Positions 34,615 through 48,900 of a stretch of DNA of 64,000 nucleotides are shown in pieces. Location: positions 18,853,728-18,917,727 of the forward strand of contig OY987229.1 of NCBI GenBank assembly GCA_963920705.1, written 5' to 3'. The position numbers were made by a program, and so were the translations under genes. The notes beneath the pieces were generated by a model. It was not told where the DNA came from. It made no database searches and was given only the letters and a program-made list of their open reading frames with translations. The stretch is from Odiellus spinosus (Eukaryota > Arthropoda > Arachnida > Opiliones > Phalangiidae). Positions within the stretch are counted from its first letter, which is position 1; each line of letters opens with the position of its first letter.

Positions 34615-37600
34615 GTATGTTGTATTTATTTTTATATACCTATAATCTTTTTGCGTACGTGTATGTCTGTCCAATTTTTGGGTTTGTACGCGTTTGAAAT
34701 TTCGGTTTACTTCAAAAACAAATTGGTAAAATAAGCAAATTGCTAAAAAAAATCCCAATTAACTTAAAAAAAATTAATCGTGATGGAATATCAAAGGCAT
34801 CACGCACTTATAAAGGTTAGTTACGCTAGTTTTAAGCGTCATTCGTGGATTATCCGTTATCTGATGGCACGTCCTTCAGAGCAACACCTCGGTATTTGCT
34901 ATCTGAGAGTGGGATCGAACTAGGAGTTAAGAAGTTAGGCTTTTTAAAAAGAGCTCTCTCTCTCTATCTTCGATGAATGCCGCCAGTTTCTTTCATAAAA
35001 GGCGGACAAACTTCCTTCCAACAAAAAAAAGAAAGGTTATTCCCTACCGAATATAACATATACCGATAGAATTCTTTTATGGTATCATTTCATACACATT
35101 CTAAACTTTACAGTTTAGCACCCAAAGCTTTAAAAGGTATTTTAAGGGGCACTGACTTATTTTATAAAGGGAAATTGACACGTTTTCTTTTTGATTTTCG
35201 ACTGTTAACTTGACCTTTGACCTTAAGTCATTTCAGTGAAATTTCGTATTTTTTAATGGGTCAAAAGGTCAGGGAAGGGTAAGGGTATTTAGAAATAGGA
35301 ATATAATATCACGGAATTTTAATTTTGTGTCTAAACGTAGGTTAATTTTAAGCTAAAAGCTTGAAAAATTCAGGAAATTTTAATATTTGGTCAAAAACAC
35401 AGAATTTGAAAATTGGGTTGAAATGTCAAGAGGTTAATATACACTCGGGGTATTTGAAAAATTTAGCCCAAATGCATGGTCAGGGAAAATTGGGTTAAAC
35501 CGTAAGGGAAATATCAGGGAATTTGGAAATTTATTCAATATGTAAGAAATTATAGTCAAGAATTTTGAAAATTGGATCTAAAATAGAAATTGGTCGATTA
35601 TTTTGTTAAGTCAAATTCCCTGTACAAAATACTCTTCAATCTCATAAGTTAACAGTGTAACCGTCACTTTAAATTAAACCGCACGAAAGGACACGTAAAT
35701 TCTCACCATCGATATCTAACTAGGCTATCTTTGGATATAAGATATATTTTCCCGTTTAGAAATTAAATTCGAAAGTTAGCCGGAATTGGAGGCCTTATTA
35801 TAATATAAAACATATATTTTGTTCAACATTATTGAACCAATAAAGAAATGAGGGAGTGGGGGTGAAACAGTAAAGTCGTTAGAGCGATAATTAATGTGTA
35901 ATCCCGGTCCTTATACCTTTTTATTAATTGTTTCAAATACGTATAAACAAGTTCACGCATAGACGGCAATTCTTTTAAGTTATCATCAGATCGACGTTCG
36001 CGTAGGGAGGTTGGTATTAGAAGTAGGTGTTGTTTTTACCAAAAAAAAAAAAAAAAAAAAGCGTGTTGGAACTTGGTTAAATTGACGCCTCGAGCGCGTG
36101 ATGGAACCATTCCCGCCCAGTTATAATGAAAGGTTAAGTGTTTCTAGTCTCGAGCTTTGACGGAAGAACTATTCCGTATCTGGCTAAATTTCGGGGATGT
36201 GCTGAACATGTGTGCTCGAGGGGCACCACCAGATTGTTATCTCTTAACGGCTATAGCCATTATTTTTAATTTAAATTGGTGATGGGTTCTAGTTTCGTTT
36301 TTAATTTTCCCTATCGATAGTCAATTTCACCCGAGTCTTGCACCGCTGACGAACCTATATCAAGTGACCGTTATGTGGTTTGTTTACTTAGAGATAAAGC
36401 GAGCGTAGCTTTTTAAGTACTGTCAATTGAAAATTGAATATTGACTATATCTAAATGAGGTTTTATGTGAAATTATATCGAATAATTTTTCAACGTATAT
36501 ATTTCCATGTATTTGGATTAATTGCATTGCAATTTGTTTTGGTGTAGGCCTGTATTCTTTTGTTTCTGCAAAGGAAATCTTACCTTTATTTTGAAAGATA
36601 TGTTCGTTTCATTCAAAGTTTTCAGTTCAATGAAAACATTCAAATCTTCTGCAGATTTTCCGTTCTGTTCAGTTCAGTTCATATATTCCAAGTTTTAATT
36701 CTACAGATAGTCCATACATCGAGGTTTTTTCTTCTTATTGCTTGTTCAATTCAGTTTTCTACTTATCTGATTATCAGTTCAACAAATTTCAAGTTTTCTT
36801 AATCTACAGATCGTCTGCTTATAGTTATTTTGTTAGAAGTCTTATTATAATTCATCTACTAATTTGAATTGAATTATTTTGGTAGAAAGTCTTTTATGAT
36901 AATTTATCTATTAATTTAAATTTACTGACGCCAACGCGTGGCCAATCTTAACAACTTGAAAATGTAAAACAACTAATCATTATAAACCACCTTTATTTTG
37001 AAAAACATTTAAATCCTGCCTGAACCTACGATCCCGACATTTAAGATTACCCTGCATAATTCAAAATTGTTTCTCTCACGCGCTATCCAGTAACAAAAGC
37101 GGATACAAGCTAGGGCTGTACACAGTTTACGAGGCCAATTACCACGAGATGAGCGTAACAGCGTTGATTTTTTGGCGCCTTTAAATTAGCGAATTATACC
37201 GCCAAAAACTTTCCTTTCCTCGCAACATTGGGGGGATTAAAACTGGGCCATAAACGGTGACCTTTAACCCCAAAGCGTATAAAAACTGAATGCCTTGCGA
37301 GTTAAATCTGACGCCTTTAGCGTCAAACGCGTAACATCTGCCCCGTAAAAATTACTCTAACGCGTGTATTAAAAACATTTTCCATCCCAAGACTCCTAAA
37401 ACGTACCCCACAAGGTCTGTTGTCCGCAACCTAACGGTTAGAGATAAATAACGGTCCATCATCGTGTAGTGTAAACTGACGTTACTGATAAATCTCTCTT
37501 CACTAGGTCCATTTCATTCGGGGCGCGAGATACGAGTTAGAACCTCAAATTTCGATCCGATTTGCAACGTTTGCGAAGCTTTCATTTCTTATCTATATGA

Positions 37601-40600
37601 TTTGTTAGTTAGTGAGGAATGGGGACTTACAGCGATCATCTTGAATATTAGGACTGATTCGAGTCTGCAGGGGTTGACCAAAGTTAGCCCCGTCTTTCTC
37701 ACCCTGTAATTTAAAGAACCGCTCACCAATAAGGTCAATTTCATCTTGATTTGACACCAGTAACAAGCCTGGTCCCCTATATATCCAAGTAAACAAATGG
37801 TATAGAGATAACTGGTATCTTTTTACTTTGTACCAGCTGTCAAATGAATGTGAAAACTTCTTTACAGACATTTATTGGAGATTTCAGTACCTGCTAGCCT
37901 ACAAACGTCTTTCTTTCACATCAATATTATCTTAGAATTTCACTGCAGTCAGGTTATGATCGCGTAGAAGACTTAAACTGATTTTAACTCCTAACTTTTA
38001 TTCTAAATCAATCAAGAACTTTTGGCCGCCTCGTCGAAGTAATGTTTAGGATTGCGAAGCGATAGAGAAAAAGGTGGGATGAAGGATAATATCGTTACGA
38101 CGTTGCTGCTCTTCGTTCTATTGTTTCTAAGTTAATGAATGAACTTTAAAAGCTTCGACTTCGCCGTGAAGAAATCGTGGGTGCATCACTGTATACCTTT
38201 CATTACTAGAGTTCTACGTATATCATCATCGTCTCAGATTGGATTTTCAATTAATGTTACGGCGTTGGGGGGCCATTTTGTTTAAGAAGCCATATCATAT
38301 AGGGTTTTGTTTGAGGCCCGACTTTGAGTTTGAATTGAATTTTTAGGGAGATACGATGATCGAGCATGGTATTTTTGGGCGCTACATTTTGTATCATTTT
38401 GGGGAAAAGTTTTGCTACATAAATGCGGGTGTTTACGTGTTAGATATTCAACTAAGCCATGCTTGAATCGCGCCTGAACCTTAAAATAAACATCACTCAC
38501 AATTATAAGATTTGCCATAATGAGAGACACTTTTGAAAACTGTAGAAACCGTTTAGTTTTGATTTTTAACTATTTATAAGGCTATAAATGAAAATGTTCA
38601 ATAGTATTGAAGCTTTTTCTTTTTTCATACAATAAAATTGTTGTTAAGTTGCATTCTCCCTTTAAAAAAGCGGCCGATTTCAATCCAAAAATTTAGTTAG
38701 CACGCTAGGTGGATCGAACATAATCTTGTAGAGTTAAACAAACGAAAAGTCAATTTGGTTAGGATCTTGACAAAATCTAACAGGGATGGACACACTAAAG
38801 CCAACATGATGAGGCCATAGAGTTATCAAGCTGTGTCTTGCCATCGAAAGAAACGACAAAATTGGATAATATAAAAATAAGATTTTTCTTTCCAAACGTA
38901 CTAACATTTTATATTTTGAAAGTTTTTTGCAAACACAAGTTTAAACGACAGTTGTTTTTAACTATTGAAACCATACATCCGTTTTTATATTTCCCGCGTA
39001 AGGAAAACTCAATAATACTATATATAGTGCTTGGTAGAAAGGGAACGATGTTTTGGTAAAGCTAGTCACGTTTTAGGGCGAATATTTGGTCAATCCCTCT
39101 ACCACTTTCGGTACCCGTCCTGGGTTCGACGCGTTGTCTCCCTGTAGGGTTCATCTTTCAGCGCGAACTAAAATGATGGCTGCAAATATAACATCAAACG
39201 TTACAACTCGTACACTCCCAATCAGTTTCAAATTTCAGTGGGTGCAGATACCAAATACCATGATTTTTACCCCGTATGATATACCAGGGAAGTCCGGCCA
39301 TGGTCCAATTTTGTACATTATGTAATCTGAAATGGATTTAGCTGTGTGGGAATGTCTTGGAGTCGGAATACGTGCTCACGGCCAAGGCTTAATACAGCCG
39401 GGATTGGATTAGAAGAAGTCGTCTTGCCTGCTGGCCACAGGATTAAAGGGGGGTAAAACTATAGACTTTATTGGTCTGTATTAATATAACATGGTCATGG
39501 TTCATCACTATAGTATAGTTTACTACCAGATACATTAGATTGTCCTTGCGCTTTTACTATACTATATGGAGTCTAGCTTTGATTTAATAATATCAAATAA
39601 TAGAAAGCAATAAAACGAGATTGTTTTTGATGACCGTGTCTTAATTGGTTTGTGCTAATGGGCTGTGTGTGGCAGGGTTATCATAGGTCATGGAAATCCT
39701 CTTAATTTCATGGCATTTTACCCCGAAAGCTTAAATCAAATGAAAAAAGCTTAAGGTTATGGAAAAATTCGGGAATTTGGAAAGTCTATCATCAATGTCA
39801 TGGAGTTTTGAATGAAATATGTTTTACAAACGGATATGCGCAGTATATATACAAACTATCCATTGTCTTCGAGATAAATCAACTCTACAAATTTATGGCT
39901 ATTTACGTTAAAGCAAATCTCTAGGAATTAGGAAAGTACTTGTTTATACGTCTGATACTGGTCTGTTGAAAAGACATCGTATTTCTCAGAATATGTCTAT
40001 ATATTTAGTCTATTATAAGCAACACACCAACGCGAGGTCTTTGGACGTATACGATTGAGCGCTTAAGAACAAGACTTAGCCGCGTATTCAACAACTACAA
40101 AACATTCGCTAATATAGAGCGCGCAGGGCCGCTAGTCCCGCGACCAGAAGGGAAGGGGTGTCTGAAGGTCCCGTAAATAAAACCAGATGTCTCGAGTATG
40201 TAATTCCCAAGCATGTTTGACCCCGATTTAAGTCGGGTCTCTCTTGCGCTTCTCAATACCGCGATGATATTCTTAACACATGGTACAGTCTTTCTACATA
40301 CATACGCCCCCGCTTTTCAAAGGAAAAGTGGAAAAGAATAATCTAGTTTGACATTATCATTAAATCGTCATTAAAATTAATACGAATGAATGTTTCTTTT
40401 TTTGAACCTTAGTTTTTGCAAAATGTGTAAATTTCGTTTTCCTTGTGCTGCTATAGTTTTTTCATGAGGCGAACAGTAGACATAGTAGAGAGAAACGTGT
40501 GTAGTTCAGTTCAGCTCTTGGCTTAATAAAGTTGAAAGCCTGCAATTAAGACAAACCCTGGGGGAAAAGATTGCAATTTATTTAGTGAAAAAATATGGAA

Positions 40601-42610
40601 AAAGTTGATTTAAAAAAGTGCTAGGAGTAAAACAATTTTTAGTATTAAAAACCACCAAATTTTGATTTTAATTTTAAAGAATAACGCTATACAAATCAAG
40701 ACTTTTCGATTTGACAATCCCTTTAGAAAAGTCCTATAGCTAACAAACAAGTAAACGTACGTAATACCCTCTTGAAGATTTCCCGACCTGCGCGCGCGAC
40801 CCTCTGGTCTTCTCTCCCACCATGCAAAGCTCGAGAATGTCTTACGTACAAGTACAAATTCCATTCTCCTTTCCCGAAATTTTAACTTAAAGGAAGACAC
40901 CCAACCAATTACAAAAAGATTGAAAGGCCGAAAGCTCTCCATATTTTATAATAGTAATAATAGACACTGCAATAATATTTAATATAATATTTATATATAT
41001 TTATTATAGTTCTCTTGTTAGTTGAATAAATTTTATTTAATTTAAATCGAAAACTCCTTTGATGTCATAGAACTACCTTGAGATTTGTCGCTCGCTTTCG
41101 ATCCTTAAAAATTAAAAACCCAAAATATTGGCGACTAGATCAGACGGGAATATTAAAAAAAATAAATACGGCTCGTGCTCGCCTAGTTCGCCGAGCTAGG
41201 AAGCCAATGCTTAGCATCTGCAAGTTTCGGAACTTAGGAAATTGATTATAAAATAACGAAATATTTTTGGCGAGTTATATTATTGTTTTTCTCATTATTT
41301 TAGCATTCTTAATCGATTAAAAATAGGTTGTTTCGGCCTTTCATTCTCCCTTTAAGAAATTTTCCTGGCCGTCTTCCTTTAGGAGTAGGGAACCTTATAG
41401 CGCCCATCATAGAGGACGCCTTTAGAAAAGAAAAAAAACCCTAAATATATGATGGGGTGGTAATTGTATCTTTCTTACCACTTACGTGATGGAAAAGAAC
41501 GAACGAGGAACGAAATAAAAAAATATTTCGCCATGCCTCTAGGAATCTATTAACTCTAGCCAAGACTAACTTTGTCGCGAATGCCCTAGGAATGAAGCTA
41601 TATCAGTGACGCCGCATTAACCACAATTTATTTTGAGCCAAATTTGAAACAAATTAGATTTTTGTTTTTTAATATATACGGTTTACTCAAAAAGCTCTAG
41701 GGAACGTAGATCAACTTTAATTGAAATTTTTTGGGGTTGGGATTTTTTATATTTTTGCTAACATCGTTTTAAAGATATACGCTGCACCCATAAAATAATT
41801 ATATCTTGTAATTACGGCTAGGTATATATTTGGAAACATATGCCTCAAGTTTTTTTTCACACGTGTCTGCCGTGAATTAGAAAGTAGCCAATTTTAAATA
41901 CTTCAAGTATTAGCGCCTATGTTTTCTATATAGTCTCTTCTAAGATAAGTTAAAAACTTACGATATTACGAATCATTTTGTCAACCGTAAATTGTTGAAG
42001 AGTAATCTTCCTGTAAAATTCGCTAGAAACATTCTAAACTCCCTCCCACGAAGTTCTCAAGTTCTTCTTTAATATAATGAACTCGAGTGGGAACGAGCTG
42101 TTTCCGCTTAGTCCAAAAATTCTTGGCACAATACGAAGTTCAAAAGAACACGGCGATATACTAAATTTAGGAAGAGAGTGTATGCCTATAGGTCGATTTC
42201 ACTACGAGTTGGAAGCGTGTTGAAATATAATTTCAGTTTATCCTCTAAAGTGATGCTTTCAACATAATGTTTAAAAATATATATTCAATATTTTACACCT
42301 TAATTTGTGATATTTAGTCGTTTTTGCAATAAACTTTTAAATTAAAAACCTAAAACTTCAGATTTTAAAAGGAAACTGCGAGATTTATTTTCAGAACATG
42401 AATGCAAATTCAAGAATATTATTTCTACAATTTTTAGGCAACAATTTAATTTTTTAATAAATAATTTGATTTATGAAGATGGGGCTGGTTTAAATTTCAG
42501 CGTAGCATTTGGGGCGGAATTATTAAATACGACGCCAGATGGCGAGAGAGACGCCGTTAGTTTTTTGGACTCTTGAAGGCGGGAGTCGTATCTGATTGGT
42601 TCATTCTAAC
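34615..42610. other. Long intergenic stretch without a recognised gene
   Basis: 35230-35600: diffuse repeat of GTCAGGGAA/GGGAAATTT words. 36040-36060: poly-A. 36600-36920: degenerate TTCAGTTCAA repeats and a 45-bp tandem duplication (36827-36920). 38640-38660 and 41340-41357: isolated GCATTCTCCCTTTAA-type right ends of TTAA elements. Several ORFs of 70-110 codons show no recognisable domain. Confidence 0.4.
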
Positions 42611-42902
42611 CAAGAAGGATCAGACAAGGAGAGGAAAAGTGGGGCTGCGTTGAGTTAGAGAGAGAAGAGCCAACCTCCCACTCGGGTGGAAAGTGGGGAT
42701 AGGAAATTCTCGAGGTAAACTGTTGTCACGTGGTCGCTAGCGTCGTCGACTACTACGCGCCTCATAAAGGATCAGTTTTACCCACGTGACAACAATTTAC
42801 CACGAAACGTCTCTACCCCCGTTCTCCCAGAGTGGGAGTTTAGGCCGACGCAGTAGTATCCGCGCCGTTCCCACTTTTCCTCTCCTTGTCTGATCCTTCT
42901 TG
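42611..42902 (-). mobile_element. MITE family C, copy 3 (inverted)
   Basis: A 292-bp copy in the opposite orientation to copies 1 and 2, with a perfect 7-bp target duplication TTCTAAC (42604-42610 and 42903-42909). Confidence 0.92.
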
Positions 42903-42909
42903 TTCTAAC

Positions 42910-43505
42910 TTAATTTAAACACCATAAACGAATACATTTTTCACCATGGTGATAATGAAAATATATAATTTTAAACTTTTGTTTAACGATCTTTCTGCTA
43001 CTCAAATTCCATTTTAAATCTCGTGAGAGCCTGACTTTAATTTAAATTTAACAAATATAGGGCTAACTGGTTAAGTAGCTTCGCGTTTGTTGCTTATTCA
43101 AGGTGGTTATGGTGAATAAGCGCGAACGAAAAAGCCGACAGAAGCAGAGAGTCAAAGTAAAATTGAAGACCCCTGAAGAACAAAAGGGAGCTGCGTACAA
43201 AGACCATTAATAATCTCTTCGATTCCTTCTTTTTTTAGCGAACTAACTCGGAAAAAGGGGTGGTTGTACTTAGTTTTTTAGTGTTCCGGTTGGCATTGAG
43301 TTCTCTTTCTTTGTATATACGGAAACGTGAACCGACAATTTGAATTAATTGACAAACGAGCATCCTACTAATTGCTGTCAGGATATTAATTGGATTGTCC
43401 TTTACATTTAGGATTTTTTTTGGTTTCAAAGAGTGTAATTGATGAATTTTATGTAATATTCAATTTACTCTATATGAAATTGCGTTTCGAATTCTACAAA
43501 ATATG
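42910..43505. other. Non-coding spacer
   Basis: No gene seen. Confidence 0.4.
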
Positions 43506-43512
43506 GTACTAG

Positions 43513-43828
43513 CAAAAATTCATTCAGGTTCCATAAGAATATGGGAGCATAGCCTTAGCCTCTGGTACCATCCCCCCAAACTTTGTAACAAAAGTTCGTC
43601 TGCAATTTTCGCCACATTTGTACGCTTAGATCTTTTTCGGTCGGCTCCATTTTTATTACTCAAAATATTATGTCAAGGTCGTTAGTGGCGCGGGTTAATA
43701 ATATAATGTCAGGAGCGATTTACTTGAAAAATCGATTCGAAGCGGACGAACTTTTGCTACAAAGTTTGGGAGGATGGTTATTGAATCGCGGTCCTCCCAT
43801 ATTCTTATGGAACCTGAATGAATTCTTG
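43513..43828. mobile_element. MITE family F, 316 bp
   Basis: Ends CAAAAATTCATTCAGG and CCTGAATGAATTCTTG are inverted repeats that continue for about 45 bp (GTTCCATAAGAATATGGGAG). The flanks are a perfect 7-bp duplication GTACTAG (43506-43512, 43829-43835). Inner arms also pair (AACAAAAGTTCGTC with GACGAACTTTTGCT). Confidence 0.88.
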
Positions 43829-43835
43829 GTACTAG

Positions 43836-44431
43836 TATAAACACCTTTATCTTTAGACATCATGAATGAAGTAATCATAACTGTCTCTAAACAATTGAAC
43901 TGTAGATTTAGCTAGAAGAAATGAAATACTACGCGTAATGCTTGGAATTCATGCACTTATACACACCTTATAAGCTCAAAACCTTTGGATTTAATGCACA
44001 AATTTATAGTTTATCACATTAATTTAACTGTCATCATTAAGTAGTCTTATGATGAAATGAATACCACAACCGAAGAATCATTTAAATATATGATTTTCAT
44101 TTATAACTTGTACATGATGTGGTTTACCTCTTATAGGAATTTAGTTTTGAGATCTGATCTTAAACACGAGTATATAAAAAATCAAAAAACCCCAGAATCG
44201 TGTCGAATCTAACCTACAATAACAAGTACGTACCTAAAACACGTTCATTGATGGGCGGATAGAAACCTCCTTTAACACGCGAGTATATTTAGATAATAAA
44301 AAAAAGATTTTCGAATGAAAGAGTGAAATTGAATGATGAGGACTCGAAAAAAACAAACCGCGCGCAATAAGAAAGCCATTAGCGGGCCATCAAGCAATTT
44401 TCCATGTCTAATTTGTCATCAGAACGAACCA

Positions 44432-44475
<44 letters not shown>

Positions 44476-45842
44476 GAGACTCGGAGGGATGCTGGAGTAA
44501 AAAAATTCAATCGTACAAGGAGCAGAGTGCAAACGGAGATGGAGAGAAAAGTCAAATTCTCCTCGCTAAGGAGGAGTTTGAACATTGGTGATGACAAGAG
44601 CTAGTGACAAAAATTCACCAACCCCTCATCGGAACCCCCTATACGGAATAGGAAACTCCGCAAAAAACTCTTATCCCGCGGGATGAACCCCTCCAAAATT
44701 ACATATCGAGTATAAGTTAGGTCATAGTTAACTGACAGAGAAGGCGCGCGAACGAATAATGTCGTAAGATTATTGCTTTTCCAGACTGCGTTGTTTCGTA
44801 GATATCTTAAACTTATCTCGTTACATCATCATCTTATGCTCGTATAGTTAAGAATAATCTAGCGTGTCGGTATAACGGAAATGAATAGGATAGAGGCGCC
44901 ACGTGGCGATGGTTTTGGTCCTATATCGCGAAGGAATGCGAATCACGCGTAGAAAGGGGGGAGTTACTCCAAGGATTTGATTGTTATTTGTTTTGGCCGC
45001 GAGAAAATTGAGATTTTTTGTTTTCGGTAAAGCGAGAAATGACTGAGATGAGTTTGTTTTTCTTCGATGTGGAGATCCGGAGTTTATTTTGGGCCTTTTT
45101 TAGTTTTCGCTTCGATAGTTTTCACTTTTCACTCTCTTTTAGAACGTTTCCTTCTTCTCTGTAATAAGATAGAGCGCAATCTAGAATATTTTGATGATTC
45201 ACGACTTGACGTTTGATTGTTTTAAATACATCGCTTGGGGGATAGTTTTGAACCACGTTTGGAAACAATGAAAATGAATATATTTCGAATCTTTTTTATT
45301 ATTAAAAACCGAGGGACAACTGCTTAATATATAAACGTAAAAATTGAATATTTTACTGCGTAGTTAAAATTATAAAAACACTTTAATACCATGTGAAGTA
45401 AAATTAGTTTTAAGACTACTTTAAGTTAATAAATATTGAATATGCCAGCGCGCCTTGAAATTGGGAAGCTAGTTATAACGTAGGTCAATCCCTCTTCCAT
45501 CTGAAATCCATCCAATCAGAACGAAAAGATTGAAGCCGCCAGCCAAGCTTAGAGCTCGGAATGAGGGATTTCTCTTTTCCAAAAAGCAAAAATCCCCGCG
45601 AGAGAGTTGTTGGCTGTGTATAGAGAACGAGATCATTCGGCGCTCGCTTCTCGGTGGCGCTACACTCGAATCTTCTAGTCTCGGGCGCGTGGCTTGAACA
45701 GATTTCCAGATCGCGAGTGTTTGACAGCGCGTGAAGAACACCCCGAATCTTTTCCTGCGAGCGACACCAACTCCACGTGCAAGGGGAAACGAGGAGCCTC
45801 GTGCAACGCGGAGAGTTTAAAATCGGGTATTTTTGGACGGGC
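43836..45842. other. Region upstream of the sulfotransferase
   Basis: AT-rich until about 45480, then increasingly CpG-rich (45480-45877), as expected for a 5' leader or promoter. No TATA box stands out close to the start. Confidence 0.4.
44433..44472. repeat. (AT)n microsatellite, about 20 units
   Basis: Uninterrupted alternating AT. Confidence 0.95.
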
Positions 45843-45974
45843 ATGGAACTGTCGAAAAAACATGAGCGTATCGTAACATGGCCCTACGTCGCAACGAACG
45901 CGCGTTACGAAGACGTTTTCTCTTCGTCGTCCGTCACGTTGCGTTACCGTCGTGCTGTTTACTGGCCATCGTAG
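45843..45974 (+). promoter_or_regulatory. Upstream ORF overlapping the sulfotransferase start
   Basis: ATG at 45843 opens 43 codons in another frame (starts [11 protein letters not shown]) and stops at 45974, inside the sulfotransferase coding sequence. Ribosomes starting here would bypass the main ATG. Confidence 0.45.
45862..45876 (+). promoter_or_regulatory. Minimal upstream ORF (MSVS-stop)
   Basis: ATG AGC GTA TCG TAA ends one base before the main ATG at 45878, a spacing that would suit short-range reinitiation or inhibition. Depends on the mRNA leader including this site. Confidence 0.45.
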
Positions 45975-48900
45975 GTATAGTTACTTACGCGCCCTATCAG
46001 GAACCAGGTCCGACGGAACCCGGCGAGAAACGCGACAACGGGATTCCTCGATTACCAGTACCACCGCCGTTACGTTTATTCGAAGAGTTGAAACGTTTAA
46101 AACGTAATAACAACGTCAGGAAACTGTTGATTAAAGACGATGACGTCGCTACGACGTTGAACTCCATCGTCACTTCGTACGTGGAGACCAACGTCAACCC
46201 GACGAACGTCAGCGAAGCGCCCGTGGTCATGTCCGGGTCGGTTAGGAGTCGGAATTACGCCAGGACAGTCTTGTCTTCGACTGGAAATTTGACCTGGGAG
46301 AAAAGGTTACCAGGGGCGTTGATTATCGGGGTGAAGAAAGGGGGGACCCGAGCCCTCTTGGAGTTTCTGAGGTTACATCCCGATATTAGGGCTCCGGGAC
46401 CCGAGATCCATTACTTTGACAAGTATTACGATAAAGGAGTCAATTGGTACAGGTGAGGCACCCGAAGAAGTTGGACCAATAACTGTTTACCTATGTCAGG
46501 CTTACTCTTATTTTTTACTGAATGACAAAGTCAAGTTTCCTCGTGTTTTCTATAGATTGAGATTACCTTTAGGTCAAATTGAAATTAATTTTGTGGATTG
46601 TAAACCATTTTTGCTTGTCTTTAGGTTTGAGGTAATTTAATTTACTTTTGATTGAGGGAAAATACATTTTGTTAACTCTTGGTATGAGGAAAATTTGGTT
46701 AATTTTTATCTTTTTATCTTTAGGTTTAAGTGCAAAATAAATTTGGTTATCTTTAGGAGTGAGGTAAAGAAATTTTGGTAATCATTAAATTTGAAGTATA
46801 TTAATTTATCATTAGATTTGAGGTACATTAATTATCTTTAGGAGAGAGGTTAATAAATTTGGTGATTATTAGGATAGAGGTAAATCAATTTTATCTTTAT
46901 TGGTCAAGTTAAAAACATATTTTTCTATCTTTTGGTTATTGGGAAATCCAACGTGATTGACGTTTTGAGTACAGATACACATGAAATTTATCTATCTCAT
47001 ATATATGCATAGTTATGAATAATTTTATCTCTAGTTGAAAGATAATTTGTTGTGTGAACCTTGACCTTGTCTCGCAGTAAAATATACATAACCAAAAACA
47101 AAAAGTCAAAACATATCTTACAAAACCGAACAGGCCCAAAACTCATACATGTACATGACACGTAACGCGTAAAACATTCAGAGACAATCATCTGCACATC
47201 ATACGTCACTATTTAATGTTCTTCCCCTCCCAAAATAATAAAAAAAAACGATTGGTTAAAGAAAAATCGGAATCTGCATCGCGTACGGAGAACATAGGGA
47301 ACATTAACCGCCATAAATAAAATGTCGCGACGAAAAAACTTATCAATTTTTCATATCAAAGTCGATTATCTTTTGCAAGTTAAGCGTGACTAAACGCTCG
47401 AAACGCTAGACGTTTAAAGAGAGAGTGAAATCATTAAAATATAATTTTTAATCCTTGACCCCATCAAAATTCCGATTTAGACAACTTGTCAAGTTTTTTT
47501 TACGCAGGCCAAACTAATTTTAGGAAGGACTTGAAGTACCACCCCTTCTATCTCCAGGCTTTTAGCGCCAAATTTCACTTAGCCTTCCTAACCTAACCTC
47601 CTTGTGGTGACCGTCCTGTTTACCCTAAAGATATTGTAGGTTTTTTTGGAGTTAAAAATTAAGATTTCTTTACAAACTTGTCTATATTTGAAATCGAAAA
47701 TATTTGCTCAGACTGTTTGCTTCCTTCAATCTGTCAATTCAAAAGTATATAGGGAAGATTTAACATTTTTAGAATTATAATACATTATTATCATAAGTTA
47801 ATTATTTACCATTATTCAAAAAGTATGCATCTCGGCCTATTTTTATATAACGAACCAAATCAGTATAAAACGAACGATATTCGTATATAACGAGGTTTTA
47901 TTTTATTTTTCGTGATTAAACAAACTTCGTCTTAACCCCGGAAAACCCGAAATCTAATTGGGTTTAATTTAAAACTAAATAATCTTGCAGTAAAATGACT
48001 TTAAAGTTACTTTTTCAATTAAAATATAGACAGCAAATAAACTTAAATAATCTGTTGTGATAATTATGCAATAGCAGTCTCGTTAATAATTTAAATCTAA
48101 TATACTTTAATTTCATCATCATGATTAAGTCGTTTTGTGTAAAATGACTTTTGTTTCACGTTTCAATCGCCCTTTAATAGTGTTCATATAACGGGCCAAA
48201 TGATGAAGGAAAAAGCATGCAAGCTTTCCGTTTATAGCCCCCCTTAACTTTTTCTTTCATGATTCTCTTAATAATTGATGACTTTTAAGGCTCACCAACC
48301 TCCTTCCCCGTATCCCGAGCGCTTTCAGTTGAGCGCCGACTAGCGAAAAAGGCAAAAGCGGACCAATTTCTCTTATGTTAGGATATATATTTTATTTTTC
48401 TTTTTTATTTTGCCTTCATCTCTCTGTAGTGTTTCTTTATGCTCAGATTCCCACGATTCCCCGAGCTTAGTGATTAATCATTTTAGATTCTTCCCCTCTC
48501 TTCTTCGCTCTCGAGATTGCGTCTTTTTATTTTTGGGGAAAGATGTTCATGACGCAGTATACGCTAAAATAGCTTGTTTTATGTCCATCCCACCCCATTC
48601 ACAAACCCTTTATTATTTTATTTAGATTGATTGTATGGTCGTTGTGTATCGCTTATGTTATAGGCTATAACGAGTGGGTTTATACGAATGTTTTTATGTA
48701 TTAGTTAATGATTATAGTAGGCACGCAACTTTGACTCGATTCGGGTCTTGTGAATTTGAGCTTGGAGCAATTTAATTGCTTTAGGAATTAAAAAATTCGC
48801 AGGGCTACTTTTACTTTTCATTGGCTGTTTTAACTTTTTATTTCAATGCGCTCTAACTTGTTCTAAAATGGTTCAAATTCGACAAAATAGAGCTAGTAAA

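Noticed and set aside
39086-39325. A 79-codon plus-strand ORF beginning near a GGGTTCGA word
   Set aside because: Checked for a tRNA B-box and for a retroelement domain; the rest of a tRNA does not fold and no domain is visible.
45469-45863. Minus-strand ORFs of 62-119 codons upstream of the sulfotransferase
   Set aside because: Shadows of the CpG-rich leader; no domain or splice logic.
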